From the NCBI GenBank assembly GCA_002839855.1, contig PGYV01000002.1:90574-154573 (forward strand): a stretch of DNA of 64,000 bases, written 5' to 3'. The notes under the pieces are model-generated. The model saw only the letters and a program-made list of their open reading frames with translations. It did no database searches and had not been told where the DNA came from. A program made the position numbers and the translations under genes. This stretch comes from Candidatus Goldiibacteriota bacterium HGW-Goldbacteria-1. Its GTDB lineage: Bacteria > Oederibacteriota > PGYV01. Positions 16,484 through 27,500 of the stretch are shown piece after piece; the first letter of the stretch is position 1; each line of letters opens with the position of its first letter.

Positions 16484-17545
16484 GTGGTTAAAGTTGAGTT
16501 GTCTAAAATAAAAAGGGTTTTAATAATAAGGCCCGGCGCCATAGGCGATGTGCTTTTAACCACGCCTTTTATACGCGCGCTTAAAAAAGCTCTGCCCGAA
16601 GCGGTGATAGATTACGTGGCCGCGCCTTTTCCGGCCAAGATACTTGAAGGGAATCCGTACCTTTCAAATGTGATAGTGTTTGACAAGAGTAAAAAAACAA
16701 ATTTTATTGTTAAAAATATTAATGATTTAAATTTTTATTTATCGCTTGCCAAAAACAAATACGACCTTGTTTTTGATCTGTTCGGCAATCTGCGCTCCGC
16801 GCTTATGGCTTTTTTAAGCGGCGCGCGGTACAGGGCGGGTTTCACTTTCAGGGTAAGAAAGTATTTGTATAATATCAAAGTAAAGCCGGCGCAGGACCCG
16901 ATGTATAACGTTCATTACCACACGCAGTTATTAACGGCAATAGGCATTCCCGAAGACGGCGAAGAACTTGATTTTATAATTCCGGAAGCGGAAAAGGCAA
17001 AAGCGACGCGGTTAATAAACACAGTTAAAACCGGCGGCCCGGTTATAGGGCTTAACCCGTCCGGCACATGGCCCACAAAACGCTGGCCGGAAGAGAAGTT
17101 TGGCGAATTGGCGGGGCTTATTCTAAGCGGCATAAAGGGAAGTTCTGTAATTGTGCTGTGGGGCCCCGGCGAACAGCACATGGCTGAAAAAGTATTGAAG
17201 AATTGCCCGGTAAAACAGGGTATAATAATTGCGCCGCAGACATCGCTTAAGGAACTTGCGGCTTTAATAGGGCAGATGGATGTGCTGGTTACAAACGACG
17301 GTGCGCCCAAACATATCAGCGTGGCTATGAAGACGCCGGCGGTTACGATATTCGGGCCCACAAACAGTATTTCGTGGAATCCGCATAATAACCCGTATTA
17401 TCCCGCGGTGGTAAGCGCGCTTGCCTGCGCGCCGTGCGATAAAACGCAGTGCCCTGACAAAGATATTGAGTGCATGAAAAAGATAAGCGCGGCGGATGTT
17501 TTTGAAACGGTAAAAAATACTGCGGCATTAAAAAGCCGCGTTTAA
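16484..17545 (+). CDS. Glycosyltransferase family 9 (ADP-heptose:LPS heptosyltransferase)
   Basis: 353 residues from GTG at 16484 with AAGGAGC upstream. The N-terminus RVLIIRPGAIGDVLLTTPFI is the GT9 signature (an I-x-x-x-x-G-x-I-G-D element). Mid-protein GLNPSGTWPTKRWPEEKFGE is the ADP-heptose-binding block, and LVTNDGAPKHISVAMKTPAV plus FGPTNSISWNP match the C-terminal domain. It adds heptose to the LPS inner core in the cytoplasm. A Cys cluster (ACAPCDKTQCPDKDIECM) near the end is common in this family. Good length. Which heptose is added (WaaC, WaaF or WaaQ-type) cannot be read. Confidence 0.88.
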   Translation: MVKVELSKIKRVLIIRPGAIGDVLLTTPFIRALKKALPEAVIDYVAAPFPAKILEGNPYLSNVIVFDKSKKTNFIVKNINDLNFYLSLAKNKYDLVFDLFGNLRSALMAFLSGARYRAGFTFRVRKYLYNIKVKPAQDPMYNVHYHTQLLTAIGIPEDGEELDFIIPEAEKAKATRLINTVKTGGPVIGLNPSGTWPTKRWPEEKFGELAGLILSGIKGSSVIVLWGPGEQHMAEKVLKNCPVKQGIIIAPQTSLKELAALIGQMDVLVTNDGAPKHISVAMKTPAVTIFGPTNSISWNPHNNPYYPAVVSALACAPCDKTQCPDKDIECMKKISAADVFETVKNTAALKSRV

Positions 17546-17559
17546 TCAAGGAGGATGGC

Positions 17560-18219
17560 ATGGCTGAAATTGACATAGACAAGATGCTGGAACAAAGGGA
17601 ACAGGCGGGAAAAACCGGAAAGAAAAAAAGCGGCGTTAATATGAATGTTATATACGGCGCAGCGGCAGCGGTTGTGCTTGGTGTAATTGCTTTTATTGTT
17701 GTCACAATGATGAAACCAAACGCGGGGCTTTATTTTCCCGTGGAAAATACCGGTTTATCACTGTTTAATATTTCCGGTAAGAGCCCGGAGCGCTGGGAGT
17801 TTCTTGATAAAAAAGAAGTTATAAACGGAGAAACTTTCGCGATACTAAACAGGACAGACACGGGAAATAATTATACAGTGCAGGAATATTATTCATACGG
17901 AAAAACCGGAGTTATAAAAGCGTATATTTCTGAAAACTTTGGCGATAAAAAACCTTATGGTATGATAATGCTTCCGCCAAAGGTAAAAAAAGGCGCTAAG
18001 TTTAAAGCGGCTGATACCGCCGCCGGCCCGATTATGGGATCGGTAAACGAACCGGAGCTGATTTTAACAACGGCCGGGGAAATGGAAGCGGTAAGGGTGG
18101 ATTATAAAGGCGGCAGGGCGACTGATAAAAGTATATGGTATGCCCAAGGCCAGGGCGTAATAAAGACGGCTGACAGGTATAAAAATGAAACCATGGATAT
18201 TATAAGCATAACAAAATAG
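17560..18219 (+). CDS. Membrane-anchored periplasmic protein of unknown function
   Basis: 219 residues with a charged cytoplasmic N-terminus (IDIDKMLEQREQAGKTGKKKSG), one membrane helix at about 30-49, and a periplasmic beta-rich domain from about residue 55 onward. The domain reads like a lipid- or ligand-associated fold (VQEYYSYGKTGVIKAYISE, then TTAGEMEAVRVDYKGG and GVIKTADRYKNETMDIISI). No family recognised. AAGGAGGATGGC precedes the start. It sits between the heptosyltransferase and the giant SprA-like gene on the same strand, with 14 bases after the former, so it is probably co-transcribed with both. Confidence 0.6.
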   Translation: MAEIDIDKMLEQREQAGKTGKKKSGVNMNVIYGAAAAVVLGVIAFIVVTMMKPNAGLYFPVENTGLSLFNISGKSPERWEFLDKKEVINGETFAILNRTDTGNNYTVQEYYSYGKTGVIKAYISENFGDKKPYGMIMLPPKVKKGAKFKAADTAAGPIMGSVNEPELILTTAGEMEAVRVDYKGGRATDKSIWYAQGQGVIKTADRYKNETMDIISITK

Positions 18220-18227
18220 AGGGTGCA

Positions 18228-18281
18228 ATGATTTTAAAAACGTTAACACAGCATTCAAACAACAGGGTGAACAGGCCGTGA
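18228..18281 (+). CDS. Possible 17-residue leader peptide coupled to the SprA-like gene
   Basis: A short frame (MILKTLTQHSNNRVNRP) begins at ATG 18228 behind GAGGGTGCA. It ends in TGA at 18279-18281, which overlaps the GTG start of the giant gene (GTGA). The giant gene has only a weak ribosome site of its own, so the small frame could supply ribosomes by coupling. There is no conservation evidence; it may be chance. Confidence 0.3.
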   Translation: MILKTLTQHSNNRVNRP

Positions 18282-21200
18282 TTCGGCGCGCGATTAAATT
18301 ATTTCTAAGCGTGCTGATTTTTTCCGCGGTTTTTGCCGCTGCGGAATTATCAGCGGCAGAGCCGTCGATAGCAGAAGAGCCGGCCGCCTCAGGGGTTACG
18401 TCTGTCAACCGCTCGCCTTTTAATTTAAGGGCCAAGACTGACGGCATAAGGGTTATTTTGTCATGGGACGCTGATACCGCAGACGGTGTGACATACGAAG
18501 TTTACCGCGCGTCCGGGCCGGATGAAGACTATATTACAATTACAAAAGAGCCGTTAAAAGAACTCATATACATTGATTCGGCGGATTCAAGCGTAATTCC
18601 GCCGGAGAGCAATGTCACGTATTATTACAAAGTCGGCGCGGTTTTTAACGGCGCAAACCTTGGCGATTCAAATGTGGCTACCGCAAAACCGGTCGGCGTG
18701 CTTGAAGCGCCGCGCCAGATAGAAGCGTCTGCGGGTTTTTCTTCGGTAACGCTAAACTGGGTACAGCCGGATTCCACAGGGCCTTTTGAACTGTCCGGAT
18801 ATAACATTTACCGTTCCTTTAACAGGGAAGAACAGGGAATGCGGATTAACCCTGAAATCCTGAAAGTTACCACTTATGAAGATACAGGCCTTTCTGAAGG
18901 GACAGAATATTTTTACAGGGTGCAGACTGTTGATTTAAGGGGCGGCATGGTAATGTCACTTCCTGTATCCGCTATACCATATTCGCGTTTGGGCGGGCCC
19001 GCTGATGTCACGGTAAAAGCCGTATCTCAGGAAAGCATAAGGCTGTCCTGGCTGGAACCATTGGTAACAGGGGCTGCCGGAATACAGGGTTATAATATTT
19101 TTAGAAGCAATAATGCATCCTCTTTTTCGGAACAGCCGCTTAACATAGGCATTGTAAAACCGTATAAAGATGAAGCGGGCAGGTCTTTTTATTACGATAA
19201 CATAATATTAAGCCGCGACCCGCCTGTCCCGGGAGTGGAATATTTTTATAAGATAGTGCCTGTTGACGCTTATGGCAATTCCGGCACCGCAAGTGTGCCT
19301 GTGTCAACAAAAATAGAATGGGTAAGCGTGCCGCAGACGGGTATTCTTTCCGCTGATATTTCCCAGTACGGGCTGCCGCCGGAATCCAAGCTTGAAATCC
19401 GGGGGATGAAGTCTGTTAAGATTGGTTACACGGGTGTAATGCCGGATGATGCCATAGTGACAGGCGATAAAAAAGGTATTGATTTCACGCAGGCGTTCAG
19501 AGTAAGGTTAAACGGCAACATAGGCAGGAAGATACTTGTGGATGTGGATTATGATGACCAGAATCCCACAAGTGAATACACAAAAATTTCCATACAGTAT
19601 CAGGGCGAGAAAGAAGAGACAATTCAGGAAGCTTCTTTCGGCGATATAACATTATCGTTGCCGCCCACGCGCTACGCCAGCTATTCGCAGACGCTTTTTG
19701 GAATAAAAGGAAGGGCTGTGCTTGGCGATAAGTTTTCTGTGACCGCTTTTGGCGCGCAGGCAAAAGGTATTTCTGCCGTGCAGGAATTTACCGGAAATTT
19801 AAGGCAGAAAGAAGTAAACGGAAAAGAAGGTTACACGATACTTGACAACCAGTATCAGAAAAACATCTACTATTACCTGTCAAAAGACCCGGCGCACGTA
19901 AGCGCGCTTGCGCCCAACGCCGGGCTGCCCGTTCCTGCCGTGCCGGTTTCCATAAAGCCGGGTTCTGTTTTAATTTATTATGACGACGGGATAGCCAGCA
20001 ATGACATTCCCGCCGAAGTTATTTATTCCGTCCCCAACAGGACTTTTCATTTCAGGCCGCTTTTAATAGGTTCGGATTATGTTATTGACTATAAGAACGG
20101 CGTTGTGAAATTTAACATCGGCATACCTGATACAAGCACCATGGCTGTGGCTTTTGAAACAAGCGACGGGCAAAGGGTGGGGTATTCTTCGGACGGCAGT
20201 TTTAATTTTAACGAAACCGGGCTTACATCCGCCAGCACCGGTTACACGTCCGACAGCGCGCATCTTATACAGGATGGGCGGCAGAATACAACAGGCGATT
20301 TATCCCATAAAGTGCTTAACTATTATTACCTTGGCGAAACGCAGATAGAAAACCCGGCCAATGACGGGTATTTTTACATAGAGATAAGAAAAAAATCGCA
20401 GGAAAGCATTAATATTCCGCAGCCCAATAACAATGATTCTTCAAGGTATTATGAAATTGACACGGATATGGGGCTTTTAAAATTTAAGGCGTTCTTTCCG
20501 TTTGCTTCAAATTATTCAACACCGGCAGACCCGGGCAATAATGTAAGGCCTTCTAACTTAACGGAAGACGCGTACAGCTTAAGCGCGAATAAGTCCCTTT
20601 ATGAAATTTATCTTAAATATAATTACAGGGTATCTTCTTACAGGCTTGATAATTCGCCCGTGGTGTACGGCAGCGAAAGGGTTCAGATTGACGGGCGCGA
20701 CCTTTTAAAGGATAAAGACTATAATATTTTTTATGAGACCGGTGAAATAATTTTTATAGATAAAAATCTTGTGCAGCCAAGTTCCAGGATAAAAATTGCG
20801 TATGAATATTTTCCGTTCTTTCAGAGTTTTCAAAGCACGGTTGTGGGTGCAAGGATAGATTATAAGCTGTTTGATAATTTAAACCTGGGCAGTACGTGGC
20901 TGTGGAAATTTTCCAGCGCCGGGACAACAGTCCCTGACGCGCGTTCAACGGACACAAGGCTTTCAACGCCTGCCAGTATGTACATGCTTGACGGAGACAT
21001 AAAACTTACGCTGGATAAAAAACAGATTAACGAAGTTATAAACGGCGTGCCGTTTGTGGACGGGGCGGATTTACCGGTGGATTTCAGCTTTCAGGGTGAA
21101 GTGGCGTACAGCGATTTTAACCCTAACCTTTTTGAAAATGTCAGGACAAAGGAAAAAGGCGCAGCCATGATTGATAATATGGAAGGCGCAGATAATGTGT

Positions 21201-24200
21201 TATCGCTTTCCACGAACAGGTATTCATGGTTTCCGGCAAGCATACCGGCGGGAGTGGTGCCTGAAAACAGGGTGCTTACAGGAAAAGAAAATGTCACTGA
21301 AAACGGGCATCAGATAGTCACCGAAGGCACGCTGGGTTCTTCGGCACAGGTGATGCTGCGTTTAAATTACAGCGGGCTTACGCAGGACAGATGGGACGCG
21401 TACAGGTATGTGGTATCCGCTTTCGGGGAAAATCTTAATAATTTAAATTATATGGAAATGTGGGTTTATGTGGATACGGACAATCCGGTAAAGCTTAAAG
21501 TGGATGTGGGTATAATAAGCGAAGACAGCAACGGCAATAATACTTTTCAGCTGAATTCCACGTCCGGTGTAAGGCGGGACAGTGAAGACGCGGAAAATAA
21601 CGGCAAATTAAAAGCCGTTTATGATATAGGCATAGGCAGGGGTATTTATCCGGAAAATCCGGACTACTGGGGCGCGGGCAATGATGTCCTTGACACTGAA
21701 GATATGGACAATGACGGGCAGATGGACACTTCAGAGTCATATTATGAATTCAGTTCGGACGGCCCCAATTATTACCATCCGCAGCTGACACTGTCCCAGA
21801 AGGGCTGGCATCTGGTAAAGATACCCCTTTCTCAGTTTTCACAGTCTTTTGGGCTTAATTCTGACCAGCGCAATCCAAGCAGTACGGCATTTTTCTCCAT
21901 AATCAAACACGTAAGGGTAAGCATAAAAGGCGCCGGCGCGTCGCCAAGCGCGGGGCATATTAAAATTGAATCCATTAACTTTCTGGGAAATTCGTGGAGG
22001 TTAAAGACCTTAACCGGCGCTACAGACATGGTGGGTAATATTATAAATTCGCCGAATACCGCAAAGATGAACGTGGAAACGGTAAATCAGAATACCGATG
22101 AAGCGTATACGCCTAACGTGGATTATTTTGATTACCAGAAGGACGAAGATAAAAAATCCGAAGAGGCGCTTAAAATTTCCTATAAACTTTCCGCTTATGA
22201 CCAGAGGCCTTCGGACGGTCAGCCAATATATTACACCACCAAATTTTTAAGCGAGTCCACGGGGTATGACTACCAGCAGTATAAAAAAATAAAGATGGAC
22301 CTTTTATTTTCCAGAAAAAGCGGGGATGCGGGCGCGGGAAGGGTTATGTTTGTACGCCTGGGAACCGCTGCGCCGCCGCCCGGTGTGGACGAGACAAATT
22401 ATTACCAGTACAACCTTCAGATGGATTCTGTACCGGCGGACGGGGGCTGGCATACGGTGGAATTTGAAATTGACGGGTCCGATAAAAAACGCAGCGGCGC
22501 CGTGGGTTCTCCGAATTTAAGAAAAGTGCAGTACATTACTCTGGGTTTCATAAATCCGAATAACACCGTAACTGACGACGTCATATATGTAAATAACATA
22601 AGGCTTGTGGATCCGATTTCAAAAGTGGGTATGGCAAGGTATACCAATTCAGCCCTTAATATGGCGGGTTTTGGAAACCTGACGCATACATACGAAGAAC
22701 TTGATTCCGGATTCAACACAATCCTTGATATGGACAGGGCAAAATATCTGCAGCATTCAAGGGACAACAGGGTAAGGTTTGACTACACACAGATAAAAGA
22801 GGTGCCTGTCTCTGCGGAGATTGCAAAAACCGAGAGGTACACCGAAGATCAGTACAGAAATGACCCCACGTACACCAACAGTTTTTCAACGCCTGACACC
22901 GTGGTGGACAGTTTCAGAAATGACATATCGCTGATGTCGGTGCCCGGACTTACGCTTTCCAATGCTATTACCTTAAGAAATATGAAGTTCAATTATTTTC
23001 AGCTTTATGAATATCAGAATAATCTAAGTGAGGTGTTCACAGTAAGGCCTTACGCGCGCTATATGATTCCCACAGAGATAAAAGTGGGAGACCTGTTTAC
23101 CATACCGCTTGGGACAAACACTCTTGAAAGCAGCATGCTTGTAACAAACACCAAAACCGATTACGCGGATTATTTCGGCGTGACAATGAACACGCAGGCG
23201 ACATATTATGATCAGTGGAACTTAAAAAGGGAACAGGACCACGACTATAAGGGGAGTTTTACGGTAGATAAGCTATCCATTAACCCGTCATATAATTATA
23301 AACTTGGCGAAGAAAAAGGAAACCTTTTAAGCCGGTTTAATTATTATTATGATTCAATAGGCGATAAAAATTATACCGATAAATACCTTGTGACAAAGCG
23401 GGAAATAACACCAAAGATTAATATCAGCGCCCAGGAGATAGGTATAGTTTCACCTTCCATTGACTACACTTCAGGATACCGCTATGAGTATACGTCAAAC
23501 CTGCTTTATACAAACGCCTCGCTGTCGGCGCGTGCGCGCGTGGCAATCAGTAAAATTATACCGGTGCTTCCGGATATCACGAATATTTCCGCGGGGGTAT
23601 CGGATAGCAACAGGCGTTATGACAACAATTATTACCCGGGTTCTTTTAAGGCGTTTGATGAACTGCCGTTTGAGAAAAAATGGTATGTTTTTATATGGGA
23701 GTACTTTTACGACGAAAAATCTGTGGAAAGGCTTGAAGCGCTGTCTTATGGAGGCGCCATGTCGCGCGATTATACCCTTGACCTGGCGGAAATTAAATTT
23801 TTTGACAGGCTAAGGATAGCTATCGGCGCAAATTACAGTATTAGGCGCGATTCGCAGACCAGGACTTTAACGGGGATAAACGATTCTTTAAGGCTGTCGG
23901 CGCGTGAAATTTATTTTGATAAGGTTACTCTGCCGGGGCTGGAATTTTTAGTAAAGGACCAGACTGTATCCGGGTCTTATAATTACACGGTTACAAATAC
24001 ATATAACCCGCTTGACAGAAAAGAACTTATAAGGGGAACTAAAGGGCATGATGCCAGTTTTAATCTGCCATATAAGACAGAAGGGGATAACCCTATAAAC
24101 GGATCTTTAAGGTTAACTTACAGCAGGTCTGATTCAAAAGAGAAATATATTGAAAATTACCTTTGGACTCTGCGGCCGGAATTAAGCCTTAATTACGCGC

Positions 24201-24517
24201 TTAATATTACACAGCCGTTTACAATACCGGGCTGGATACCGTTTCTGGGTAATAAAATAATAAAACTTGATAACAGTATAAATCTAAGAAGCGTGCTGGC
24301 GTATTCGGTTATGCAGGGCGACGGCAGGGGCGATAATAATTTAAGCAAGAAAGACATTAAAGAACTGACTGCTGATCTGGGTTTTTCTTACAATATCCTC
24401 AGCAATATACGCACCAATGTCAACCTGCGCTACAGGCAGAAAGACGATTCGCAGGGGCAGGCAAGGGACAGTTTTAAATCTTTTGGCGGCACGCTTGAGT
24501 TTATAGCGGAATTTTAG
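18278..24517 (+). CDS. SprA/Sov-like giant outer-membrane translocon protein with N-terminal Fn3 domains
   Basis: 2079 residues, GTG start, signal peptide 1-27. Three fibronectin type III domains (about 45-345) precede the main body. From about residue 450 the order of motifs matches SprA/Sov, the 36-strand pore of the type 9 secretion system. FGDITLSLPPTRYASYSQTL with LFGIKGRAVLG corresponds to the SprA block around SLP..LI.G.Q.LFGVK. NQYQKNIYYYLSKDP comes next. YGSERVQIDGRDLLKDKDYN with IFYETGEIIFID is at about 797. Near residue 964, MIDNMEGADNVLSLSTNRYS matches SprA's DDFEG...L....SW. A long run of amphipathic strands ends in Phe, as in BAM-inserted barrels. The N-terminal Fn3 modules are not usual in SprA. 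Family assignment is from remembered motifs, not a search. Confidence 0.75.
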   Translation: MIRRAIKLFLSVLIFSAVFAAAELSAAEPSIAEEPAASGVTSVNRSPFNLRAKTDGIRVILSWDADTADGVTYEVYRASGPDEDYITITKEPLKELIYIDSADSSVIPPESNVTYYYKVGAVFNGANLGDSNVATAKPVGVLEAPRQIEASAGFSSVTLNWVQPDSTGPFELSGYNIYRSFNREEQGMRINPEILKVTTYEDTGLSEGTEYFYRVQTVDLRGGMVMSLPVSAIPYSRLGGPADVTVKAVSQESIRLSWLEPLVTGAAGIQGYNIFRSNNASSFSEQPLNIGIVKPYKDEAGRSFYYDNIILSRDPPVPGVEYFYKIVPVDAYGNSGTASVPVSTKIEWVSVPQTGILSADISQYGLPPESKLEIRGMKSVKIGYTGVMPDDAIVTGDKKGIDFTQAFRVRLNGNIGRKILVDVDYDDQNPTSEYTKISIQYQGEKEETIQEASFGDITLSLPPTRYASYSQTLFGIKGRAVLGDKFSVTAFGAQAKGISAVQEFTGNLRQKEVNGKEGYTILDNQYQKNIYYYLSKDPAHVSALAPNAGLPVPAVPVSIKPGSVLIYYDDGIASNDIPAEVIYSVPNRTFHFRPLLIGSDYVIDYKNGVVKFNIGIPDTSTMAVAFETSDGQRVGYSSDGSFNFNETGLTSASTGYTSDSAHLIQDGRQNTTGDLSHKVLNYYYLGETQIENPANDGYFYIEIRKKSQESINIPQPNNNDSSRYYEIDTDMGLLKFKAFFPFASNYSTPADPGNNVRPSNLTEDAYSLSANKSLYEIYLKYNYRVSSYRLDNSPVVYGSERVQIDGRDLLKDKDYNIFYETGEIIFIDKNLVQPSSRIKIAYEYFPFFQSFQSTVVGARIDYKLFDNLNLGSTWLWKFSSAGTTVPDARSTDTRLSTPASMYMLDGDIKLTLDKKQINEVINGVPFVDGADLPVDFSFQGEVAYSDFNPNLFENVRTKEKGAAMIDNMEGADNVLSLSTNRYSWFPASIPAGVVPENRVLTGKENVTENGHQIVTEGTLGSSAQVMLRLNYSGLTQDRWDAYRYVVSAFGENLNNLNYMEMWVYVDTDNPVKLKVDVGIISEDSNGNNTFQLNSTSGVRRDSEDAENNGKLKAVYDIGIGRGIYPENPDYWGAGNDVLDTEDMDNDGQMDTSESYYEFSSDGPNYYHPQLTLSQKGWHLVKIPLSQFSQSFGLNSDQRNPSSTAFFSIIKHVRVSIKGAGASPSAGHIKIESINFLGNSWRLKTLTGATDMVGNIINSPNTAKMNVETVNQNTDEAYTPNVDYFDYQKDEDKKSEEALKISYKLSAYDQRPSDGQPIYYTTKFLSESTGYDYQQYKKIKMDLLFSRKSGDAGAGRVMFVRLGTAAPPPGVDETNYYQYNLQMDSVPADGGWHTVEFEIDGSDKKRSGAVGSPNLRKVQYITLGFINPNNTVTDDVIYVNNIRLVDPISKVGMARYTNSALNMAGFGNLTHTYEELDSGFNTILDMDRAKYLQHSRDNRVRFDYTQIKEVPVSAEIAKTERYTEDQYRNDPTYTNSFSTPDTVVDSFRNDISLMSVPGLTLSNAITLRNMKFNYFQLYEYQNNLSEVFTVRPYARYMIPTEIKVGDLFTIPLGTNTLESSMLVTNTKTDYADYFGVTMNTQATYYDQWNLKREQDHDYKGSFTVDKLSINPSYNYKLGEEKGNLLSRFNYYYDSIGDKNYTDKYLVTKREITPKINISAQEIGIVSPSIDYTSGYRYEYTSNLLYTNASLSARARVAISKIIPVLPDITNISAGVSDSNRRYDNNYYPGSFKAFDELPFEKKWYVFIWEYFYDEKSVERLEALSYGGAMSRDYTLDLAEIKFFDRLRIAIGANYSIRRDSQTRTLTGINDSLRLSAREIYFDKVTLPGLEFLVKDQTVSGSYNYTVTNTYNPLDRKELIRGTKGHDASFNLPYKTEGDNPINGSLRLTYSRSDSKEKYIENYLWTLRPELSLNYALNITQPFTIPGWIPFLGNKIIKLDNSINLRSVLAYSVMQGDGRGDNNLSKKDIKELTADLGFSYNILSNIRTNVNLRYRQKDDSQGQARDSFKSFGGTLEFIAEF

Positions 24518-24548
24518 CAAATATTTTAAAAGGGATGGAAATTATTTT

Positions 24549-27500
24549 ATGAAAAAATTATTTTTAACAGCACTTTTAATGCTTCTATCCGGTTTTGCCA
24601 TGGCTGCGCCATATGCGGTAACCGGGCTGTCGGTATATAATTGCGGCGGCATAAAACTTGTATGGGACGCGCCGTCTGACACTTCGACTGCTGTATCTTA
24701 TGTCATAAACAGGTCTGTGATAAGCGCAGGGCCGTTTGACCTTACCGTTACCGCTTCTGTTAATAATTACTATGACGCATCAGCTGATACCACGCTGGCG
24801 TATTATTATACGGTTAAGTCGGTGGATTTTACCGGCGCTACAGGCGCTGCGTCAGCGGCAAAAAGCACTTTGCCGGCTTCGCCTGAAAACCTGCAGGCAG
24901 TACCTTATAATGCAAAAAACATGCTATCCTGGCAGCCGTCTTCGGACGGTGCGGTTGAGTCATATAACATTTACAGAAGCAGCGGATATGGTTTTAAGAT
25001 ACTTAATAATACTTATAGTACAGAGTACACTGATGAAAGCGCTGCAAACGGCACCCTTTACTGGTACAGGGTGGCATCGTTAAAAACAAATCAGGAAGGT
25101 GCCTGCGCGTGTTCTGCTTCGGCAAAGCCATATATTCCTCCTTTTCCTGTAAGCGCAGTTGATGCTTTTGTGGAAGCGGGGGAGCTTACCGCCGCCTGGA
25201 CAATGTCCGCTCTGCAGGGGACTTACGAAATAGACAGTTTCAAAATATTCAGGTCAACTTCTTATGGGGATGAAAGTTTTTCTCCGGCTTCTGTTACGTA
25301 CACTTCTTACAGCGAAACCCTGCCGCTTGCCGGGCAGTTATATTATTACGCGGTGCGCACCATTGACACACAGGGAAATTCCTCGCCGGCGTATTGGTTT
25401 TCCGCATATAATCCAGGATTGCCGTCGGTACCTTTGGGGCTTACTGTCACGGCGGCAAATGCGGCGCGGATAAATATTTCCTGGCAGGCAAATCCGGCAG
25501 CTGAAGATATTACCGCGTATCAGGTAATAAGAAACTCCGCAATAATTGCCACAAAAGCCACCCCAACCGCCGCTTCATACGAAGACATGGATGTGGTTTT
25601 AGGAAATACATATTCATATTATATTCAGGCAATAAATTCTTTCGGCACAGGGGATGGCTCATCTGCGGTGACACAGACGGTTATACCCGCGCCACCGGCA
25701 GGTCTTACTGCAACCACAGGTGTGCTGCCCGGAACTGTTTATCTTAACTGGGCTGATAATAATGCTGAAGAAAATATTCAGACATATAATATTTACAGGG
25801 CCACGTCCGCGGTGACATTTAATTATACAACCCCGTATTTAAGTACGGGAACAGCCGGCGTTACAGACGCAGCCGTTGTAACGGGGACGCCATATTTTTA
25901 CAGTGTATCAGCGGTGACCGAAACTGCGTATGAGTCTTTTTCTGAAATAGTCTCTGCAATGGCTGTGACTTACGCGGCGCAGCCGGAAAATCTGACAGCA
26001 ACCGCTTACAGCAATTATGCCGAACTTTCGTGGGATAATCCCGGCGCGTCATACGCGATTGCTTCATTTAAAATATATAAAAGCACAGATGGTTCTGTTT
26101 TTAATTATCTGGCATCAGTTTCGCCCCCGCAGTTTAATGACGCAGGGCTTACAAACGGCAGTACCTATTATTACCGCGTGTCTGCTGTAAATATTTATGG
26201 CGAAAGCACCCACTCCGAGCATGTGACCATTACCCCGCAGGCGGGGTATTTTACGGAACCAAAAAACCTGACTGCAACGGCAGAAGCGGGGGACGGCAGA
26301 ATAATACTTTCATGGTCCGCGGTTCAATCGCAGGAAATTACAGGGTATAAAATATATAGAAGCACGGTGTCAGGGTCTTATGACACTGTGCCTTACGCGA
26401 CGGCTGTTACAATCACCGCATATACAGACAGCGCGGCCGCCACGCTTACCACTTATTATTATAAAGTCAGCGGCTATGGGGTGTCAGAAACCGCAAAGTC
26501 AGCTGAAGTTTCAGCAGCACCGTTTATCAGGCCGGGTCCGGCTTTAAATCTTACGCTTACAAGCCTGTATGACAGGGTATATCTTACATGGGATTCACCG
26601 GCAAATGATTATACATACAAAACAACTGTGAAATATAATATTTACAGAAGCACTTCGTCGCTTTCTTACAGCCAAAGCGCGTTTACCGCGCTTGCATCGG
26701 AATATACGGGGGCAAGTTATATTGACGCGCAGATAAATACGGCGGGAACTTATTACTATAAGATAAAAGTTATTGACGACATGGGAAATGAAGATACATC
26801 CACAACGGGCGTGCAGATAGTGTTAAGCGGGGTTATGGAACCGCCTGCGGTTTTAAAAGGCGTGGCTTCCAACAAACAGGTAAGGCTTGTCTGGTCATCG
26901 ATAAATCCGGATTCTTACAGTGTGTACAGAAAAACAACACAGACGGCGGCTGAATTTGGTGCGCCTATTGCCTATAATCTGGGTTTTGACGTAAAAGAGT
27001 ACGTGGACAGTAATGTGGAAAATAACATCACTTACATTTACGCGGTGGCCGCGGTAAATGATTCCGGTGAAGGCCCCAAGTCCAATCCGGTTTATGTCAC
27101 GCCGTACCTTGCTTCGGGGCTTCCGGCGGACGCTTCGGTAAAATTTGAAATAGAAAATAAAAAAGACGTAAGGTTATGGTGGAATCCCGCGTCTGACGGA
27201 ACATATCAGGTTGCGGGTTACAGCGTTTTCAGAAGCAATGACAACGGTTATTCTTATGTGCATTTAAGTGTAACTGCCGCTTCTGTTGTGGAATACACCG
27301 ATACAGCAACGGAATGGGATAATAATTATCTTTATATGGTACGTGTGGTGGATTCAGGCGGGAATACAGACGCCACATACACGCCTGTTAAAGTGGAACT
27401 GCCGCTTCCGAAAAATAAAATAAGGGTGTTTTCCAACCTTGTGGATTTAAGCAAAGGGGAAAAACTAAGATTAAAATACCTGCTTGTAAAGAGCGGCAAA

